Of a stretch of DNA of 64,000 nucleotides, positions 59,754 through 64,000 are shown piece by piece (the stretch's first letter is position 1; each line of letters opens with the position of its first letter). Origin of the DNA: an uncultured Lachnospiraceae bacterium (GTDB lineage Bacteria > Bacillota > Clostridia > Lachnospirales > Lachnospiraceae); the NCBI GenBank assembly GCA_948470335.1, contig CAOKOL010000011.1:1-64000 (forward strand), read 5' to 3'. A program made the translations under genes and the position numbers. The notes under the pieces were generated by a model. It had not been told where the DNA came from. It was given only the letters and a program-made list of their open reading frames with translations, and made no database searches.

Positions 59754-61655
59754 TTATACATAATTTTTATAAAAATCATCCCATATCTGAAACACCAGAA
59801 ACGACCATACCAGCTCTGAAACTTCTTCCTGAACTCTATCGGTAAATACACCATTAACATAATCCCGCACAAATTTACAGACATATTCAGCGTCAAACAG
59901 CCCCTGTTTGTATAAATAAGCCATGTCGCTATAATCTGTCAGCATTCCTTTTAAAGAGCTTTGCAGCCATTTTTTTCTTGGAACCCCAAACCCCTTTTTC
60001 GGACGATTCAGTAATTCTGCCGGCACATACTCATAGGCAATTTCTTTTAATATACGTTTTTTATCTCCATGATAACACTGATATCTCATCGGTATTCGAA
60101 ATGATGTCTCCATCACCTCCATGTCAAGAATCGGACATCTGGCCTCCAGAGAATATCTCATAGAAGACCGATCAGTCTTACACAAAATATCACCAGGTAA
60201 ATATGTCTCCATATCTAAAAGCATTTTTCTTCTACGCCAATCTTTATACTTTCGTTCTTCATATTTACAAGAAATATACGAAATATTTTTCCCCCTTTTT
60301 TGTTCTCCAACAAACCTTTTCGCAACCATTTCTAAAATGGATGGTGAAAATTGAACTTTTTTAGACGGATCTCTGTTCTCCATAACCATTTTTACTTGTT
60401 CAGGCAATCTGCTACATATAGGATTCCCCATTTTTGTTTTTGATACATTCCATAGAATATTTCCTATTCTATCCATTCGCTGCGCCATAAATGCCGAATC
60501 ATATGCTTTATAACCGCAAAAGAACTCATCTCCTCCGTCTCCGGTCAAAACTACCGTGACATTTTCGCAAGCCAGCTCGGACACCAGCATTGTCGGTATC
60601 TGAGAAGAATCTGCAAATGGTTCGTCAAAATATTGTGGTATGGAATACATAAGATCTAACATCTGTTTTTCAGAAATAATCATTTCTCTATGTTTTGTCC
60701 CAATTGCTTTAGCCACATCACGCGCAAAACCAGCTTCATTGAAATGTTCATCTTCAAAACCTATACAGAATGTCTCAAGCTGTGTTCCCAACATTTCCTG
60801 TGCTATTGCTGTCACAATTGTAGAATCAATCCCGCCGCTTAAAAATGCCCCGATTGGTACATCTCCGATCAAACGCCTCTTAACCGCATTTACAATAGCC
60901 GTTTTAACAGTTCTCTTTGCCTCATCATAATGATTAAAAGGGTCTTTCATCTTTGAAATACATACCGAATTTATATCCCAGTAACACCAACTTTCCATAT
61001 TTAGTGATTTTGTATCAGTTAAGGAAATATCGACAATGGAGCCCGGAGCCACCTTATAAACATTTTCATAAATCGAATCAGGAGCATTAATATACCCCTG
61101 ATATAAATACCTTGACAAAACATCTTCTCTTATCCTTTTTTTAAATAACGGACAAACCAGTATCGGCTTCAATTCCGAAGAAAAAATAATATCTTCTCCC
61201 ATCCGAAAATAATACAAAGGCTTCTTTCCTACTCTGTCCCTGATCAAATAAATTTTTTGTTTGTTTTTATCATAAAGCGCTATTGCATACATCCCATTAA
61301 TTTTTTCAACAAATCGTATTCCCCATTTAATATATGCCGCAATAATAACTTCCGTATCAGTTTGAGTTCGAAACAGATATTCACTTATTTCATTTTTAAG
61401 TGCTTTAAAATTATAGATTTCTCCGTTAAATATAACTGCAATTCGGCGGTCCGCAGAATACATTGGCTGATGGCCTTGCAGGGAAAGATCATTAATGGAT
61501 AATCGTCTATGAGCAAATCCTATATAAAAATCTCCATATTGATAAATTTCAGCACCACTGTCATCGGGGCCCCTATGAATCATTCGATTATTCATATCCT
61601 GTAGTTTCAATATATCTATTTGCTTTTTAGAAATAAATCCACATATTCCACACAT
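59754..61655 (-). CDS. asnB: Asparagine synthase, glutamine-hydrolysing
   Basis: A 633-residue class II amidotransferase. Cys2 (M-C-G-I-C-G) is the glutaminase nucleophile; R-G-P-D-D-S-G and F-N-G-E-I-Y-N are present in the N-terminal domain. The synthetase domain has the pyrophosphate loop F-L-S-G-G-I-D-S and G-D-G-G-D-E. The sequence after the leader is AT-rich, unlike the bulk of the window. In polysaccharide loci such enzymes amidate sugar acids or amino groups, so this copy may modify a surface polymer instead of making free asparagine. The start at 61655 is fixed by the processed N-terminal Cys and AGGAG upstream. Confidence 0.92.
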   Translation of the reverse strand: MCGICGFISKKQIDILKLQDMNNRMIHRGPDDSGAEIYQYGDFYIGFAHRRLSINDLSLQGHQPMYSADRRIAVIFNGEIYNFKALKNEISEYLFRTQTDTEVIIAAYIKWGIRFVEKINGMYAIALYDKNKQKIYLIRDRVGKKPLYYFRMGEDIIFSSELKPILVCPLFKKRIREDVLSRYLYQGYINAPDSIYENVYKVAPGSIVDISLTDTKSLNMESWCYWDINSVCISKMKDPFNHYDEAKRTVKTAIVNAVKRRLIGDVPIGAFLSGGIDSTIVTAIAQEMLGTQLETFCIGFEDEHFNEAGFARDVAKAIGTKHREMIISEKQMLDLMYSIPQYFDEPFADSSQIPTMLVSELACENVTVVLTGDGGDEFFCGYKAYDSAFMAQRMDRIGNILWNVSKTKMGNPICSRLPEQVKMVMENRDPSKKVQFSPSILEMVAKRFVGEQKRGKNISYISCKYEERKYKDWRRRKMLLDMETYLPGDILCKTDRSSMRYSLEARCPILDMEVMETSFRIPMRYQCYHGDKKRILKEIAYEYVPAELLNRPKKGFGVPRKKWLQSSLKGMLTDYSDMAYLYKQGLFDAEYVCKFVRDYVNGVFTDRVQEEVSELVWSFLVFQIWDDFYKNYV

Positions 61656-61715
61656 ATATACTCCTGCATTCTCATTAAAATTATATAACGAATTTACCTG
61701 TGTATACACAGTTGA

Positions 61716-62837
61716 TTAACGATCCGGGTTATAAAAGCATAAATTACTGTATCTGTTTTCCAATAATGCATTGAGCTTATCAATATTTACGTAATCATCC
61801 AGTATACTGTCTTTTTCAATCATATTCTTTATAATATATGCATAAGCGATACTCGACCCATGAAAACCATCCACAAAATAATCATCCGATAAACCCAAAT
61901 TCCCACCATTCAGATAATCATAAAACTCATAATCGTATTTATCAAAATATTTTTTACAAATCGGAGCTATCTCATACATATATCCATACATGCCCAAAGC
62001 ATCCATTTTATCATACACACCGGGTGCCAAAGGACAGAGCACTCCTACGACCATAATATCTTTGTTTTTACAATACTCCAAAAAGTCACCTAATAAACAT
62101 ATGGTTTCATCATCAATATGTTTTCCATATTCAAATCTATTACTCCCCGTTTCAATTCTCCAAAATGTACTTTTAAAATGATAGTCATCCTGCCTTTCCG
62201 GATTTCTATATGTATCTCCATAATAATAAGAACCGTCATATAAAAATCCATTATCCTTTACCCGCCCATTCATTCCAAAATTTTCAGGATAATTATTTAA
62301 TTCTCCATACTTCCATTTCCCTTTACTATAATCCGTTTTGATATCTTTAATAATAGAATGACTGTCTCGCTCCAATACTTCTATATTTTTATAATTTGTA
62401 TAATCAATACAAGCATATGAGTTCCAACTATCATTAAATACCCACAGGTCCAAACCCAGTATGATAACCTCCGGAATATAATTAAGATTTTCCAAAAAAT
62501 TAATATATTCATCATAATTTCCTGACACCGCACCACCGGCATTATAGAAATCTGTTGAAAAAAAATCCGCCTGGAACTGCATCACTCTGGAAGTTCCAAG
62601 CGCCATAACATCTGCCTGATAATAGTTTGCATTTTGAAGCTTTAAATATCTCCCCTGTTCATTGTAAGCCATACCGATTAATATATTATGATCAGCCCTT
62701 TGTTTTTGAATCACACTGTCAGGCACAGCCAGTTCACCTATATAATAACCGGCAATCCAATATCTTCCAATTATCGCCGCCATAATAAAAATTGGGATTG
62801 TATATAAAATAAAATTCCGATAAAATTTACCTAACAT
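61716..62837 (-). CDS. SGNH-like membrane-anchored protein (AlgJ/DltD-like)
   Basis: A 373-residue protein with one N-terminal helix (about 10-28) and an outer domain. D-V-M-A-L-G-T-S-R-V-M-Q-F holds the block I serine of SGNH-type acyl-transfer proteins. The C-terminal D-G-F-H-G-S-S-I-A-Y carries the Asp and His of the last block (D-x-x-H). It lies next to an MBOAT gene, the usual two-part system for O-acylating a polymer outside the cell. ATG 62837 is preferred to GTG 62849 because AGGTGG is then at a good distance. AT-rich. Confidence 0.8.
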   Translation of the reverse strand: MLGKFYRNFILYTIPIFIMAAIIGRYWIAGYYIGELAVPDSVIQKQRADHNILIGMAYNEQGRYLKLQNANYYQADVMALGTSRVMQFQADFFSTDFYNAGGAVSGNYDEYINFLENLNYIPEVIILGLDLWVFNDSWNSYACIDYTNYKNIEVLERDSHSIIKDIKTDYSKGKWKYGELNNYPENFGMNGRVKDNGFLYDGSYYYGDTYRNPERQDDYHFKSTFWRIETGSNRFEYGKHIDDETICLLGDFLEYCKNKDIMVVGVLCPLAPGVYDKMDALGMYGYMYEIAPICKKYFDKYDYEFYDYLNGGNLGLSDDYFVDGFHGSSIAYAYIIKNMIEKDSILDDYVNIDKLNALLENRYSNLCFYNPDR

Positions 62838-62849
62838 CCGCCATACCAC

Positions 62850-64000
62850 CTAAAATTGAAAATAAACAAACTGGTTGTCGCCTCCACCATTTAAAGCAAA
62901 ATATAGTATATCCGCAATTATAATATATCCAAATATCACCCGAATGAACAAAGGCTTTTCTCCAATTAAAAGTATTCCTTCTTTTTTTACAGACAAATAA
63001 TCATATACAGCAACCAACATAATATTTAATATCAGAAAAAAAGCCTCTGTCATACTTAATCCAATATTAATATCCATAACAGTTTGCAATTTCAACATGC
63101 CACAAAACAAATTTTTCAGTACATATACAGCATCTTCAAGCGTTTCGGCACGAAAAAAAATCCATGTAATATTAACAAAAACAAACACGCCAATACACTT
63201 TAATACAGATAATTGTTTTGATATATTTAATATTTTCCTTCTTTTAAGAAACATATTTTCAATTATCTGTGCTAACCCATGTACCCCCCCCCATATAAAA
63301 AATGTCCAATTTGCCCCATGCCATAATCCTGATGCCAGAAACGTAATCAATAAATTCACGCTTCGTTTAACTCCTGAACATCGGCTCCCGCCAAGTGGGA
63401 TATAAACATAATCCCTAAACCATGTAGAAAGAGAAATGTGCCATCGTCTCCAATATTCCTTAATCGAAACGGAAAAATATGGGCTTTTAAAATTTTCTAT
63501 CAAATCAATACCAAGTAATGCTGCAGAACCACGAGCAATATCAGAATAACCGGAAAAATCACAATAAATCTGAACCGAAAAAAGAAACACCGCCAGGATC
63601 AACGGCAAACCCTGATAAATATCTAACGACTGGTATACGGAATCAACATATCTTGCGGCAATATCCGCTACCGCAATCTTTTTAAACAGCCCCCACACTA
63701 TCAGTCTGCATCCATAGACTGATTTCTCATAGCAAAATCTCTTATCGGAATGAAACTGCGGTAATAAATTTTCCGGGCGTTCAATAGGGCCTGCCACTAA
63801 CTGAGGAAAAAAAGATACAAATGTAGCATATATACAAAAATTACGCTCTGCTTTTATCTGACCCCTATACACATCAATCACATAGCTCATTGTCTGGAAT
63901 GTGAAAAAAGAGATTCCAACCGGTAAAAGCAGTGATAATGAAATAGGCTGTCTATTAATACCCGTTATAGAAAACAGCTTGTTTAATGATTCAAAAAAGA
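62850..64000 (-). CDS. MBOAT-family O-acyltransferase (5' end beyond window)
   Basis: The reverse frame runs open to the right edge, so the gene is partial; about 383 residues are visible of a usual 470-500. Beyond the internal ATG at 63890 it continues with P-V-G-I-S-F-F-T-F-Q-T-M-S-Y-V-I-D-V-Y-R-G, the standard MBOAT opening. Then come F-F-P-Q-L-V-A-G-P-I, Y-C-D-F-S-G-Y-S-D-I-A-R-G and W-R-R-W-H-I-S-L-S-T-W-F-R-D-Y-V-Y-I-P-L-G-G, followed by the conserved histidine in S-G-L-W-H-G-A-N-W-T-F. It transfers acyl groups across the membrane to a surface polymer, working with the SGNH-like neighbour downstream. Confidence 0.92.
   Translation of the reverse strand, partial: FFESLNKLFSITGINRQPISLSLLLPVGISFFTFQTMSYVIDVYRGQIKAERNFCIYATFVSFFPQLVAGPIERPENLLPQFHSDKRFCYEKSVYGCRLIVWGLFKKIAVADIAARYVDSVYQSLDIYQGLPLILAVFLFSVQIYCDFSGYSDIARGSAALLGIDLIENFKSPYFSVSIKEYWRRWHISLSTWFRDYVYIPLGGSRCSGVKRSVNLLITFLASGLWHGANWTFFIWGGVHGLAQIIENMFLKRRKILNISKQLSVLKCIGVFVFVNITWIFFRAETLEDAVYVLKNLFCGMLKLQTVMDINIGLSMTEAFFLILNIMLVAVYDYLSVKKEGILLIGEKPLFIRVIFGYIIIADILYFALNGGGDNQFVYFQF

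Overview
The window looks like the chromosome of a strictly anaerobic gut Firmicute, most likely a Lachnospiraceae-type Clostridium. The signs are strong AGGAGG ribosome binding sites, clostridial surface and lipoprotein styles, a large single-chain PurL, a CooT/His-rich nickel pair and PucR, FCD-GntR and TipA-type regulators. Base composition is moderately GC-rich over most of the window. It turns AT-rich in two patches that look acquired: about 51.8-54.7 kb and 59.7-64 kb.

Layout. 1-3.0 kb: 101-bp-spaced repeats, a class C beta-lactamase-like serine hydrolase, a small graveyard (HEPN-domain remnant fused to an HNH remnant) and an intact DinJ-YafQ toxin-antitoxin pair. 3.3-23.9 kb: a catabolic-looking locus with five divergent uroporphyrinogen-decarboxylase (URO-D/MtaA-like) paralogues, four different secondary transporters and two ligand-type regulators (PucR, GntR-FCD). 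It is arranged as two modules of divergently transcribed regulator, transporter and URO-D genes. Between the modules lie an unknown tail-anchored protein, a TipA-like MerR regulator with its 19-bp-spacer promoter, and a large leucine-rich-repeat surface protein whose reading frame is cut by one amber codon. 24.2-27.5 kb: a VWA/MoxR ATPase pair. 27.7-34 kb: a Kef-type antiporter and a polyphosphate set (DUF815 ATPase, Ppx, Ppk). 34-48 kb: a membrane protein, a FolC::chorismate mutase::prephenate dehydratase fusion, a 1312-residue hybrid histidine kinase with its lipoprotein binding protein, PurL and a sigma-like protein without DNA-binding regions. 48.4-51.8 kb: CPBP protease, tRNA-Leu(UAG), AI-2E-family permease, amidohydrolase. 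51.8-54.7 kb: an island remnant bounded by 42-bp direct repeats carrying phd, a truncated doc and a 5'-truncated hsdR. 54.7-58.3 kb: nickel-related small genes and two lipoproteins. 58.5-64 kb: start of a surface polysaccharide locus (wecB, asnB, SGNH-like and MBOAT acyltransferase pair), which runs off the right edge.

The best candidate for an undescribed system is the URO-D locus. Four of five paralogues carry an HDDWG motif. Only one keeps a complete H-x-C...C zinc site of the corrinoid methyltransferase type, and no corrinoid protein is present. It probably imports and demethylates or decarboxylates one or more small organic substrates, but the substrate cannot be read from sequence. All functional calls rest on motif reading by eye; no database search was run.
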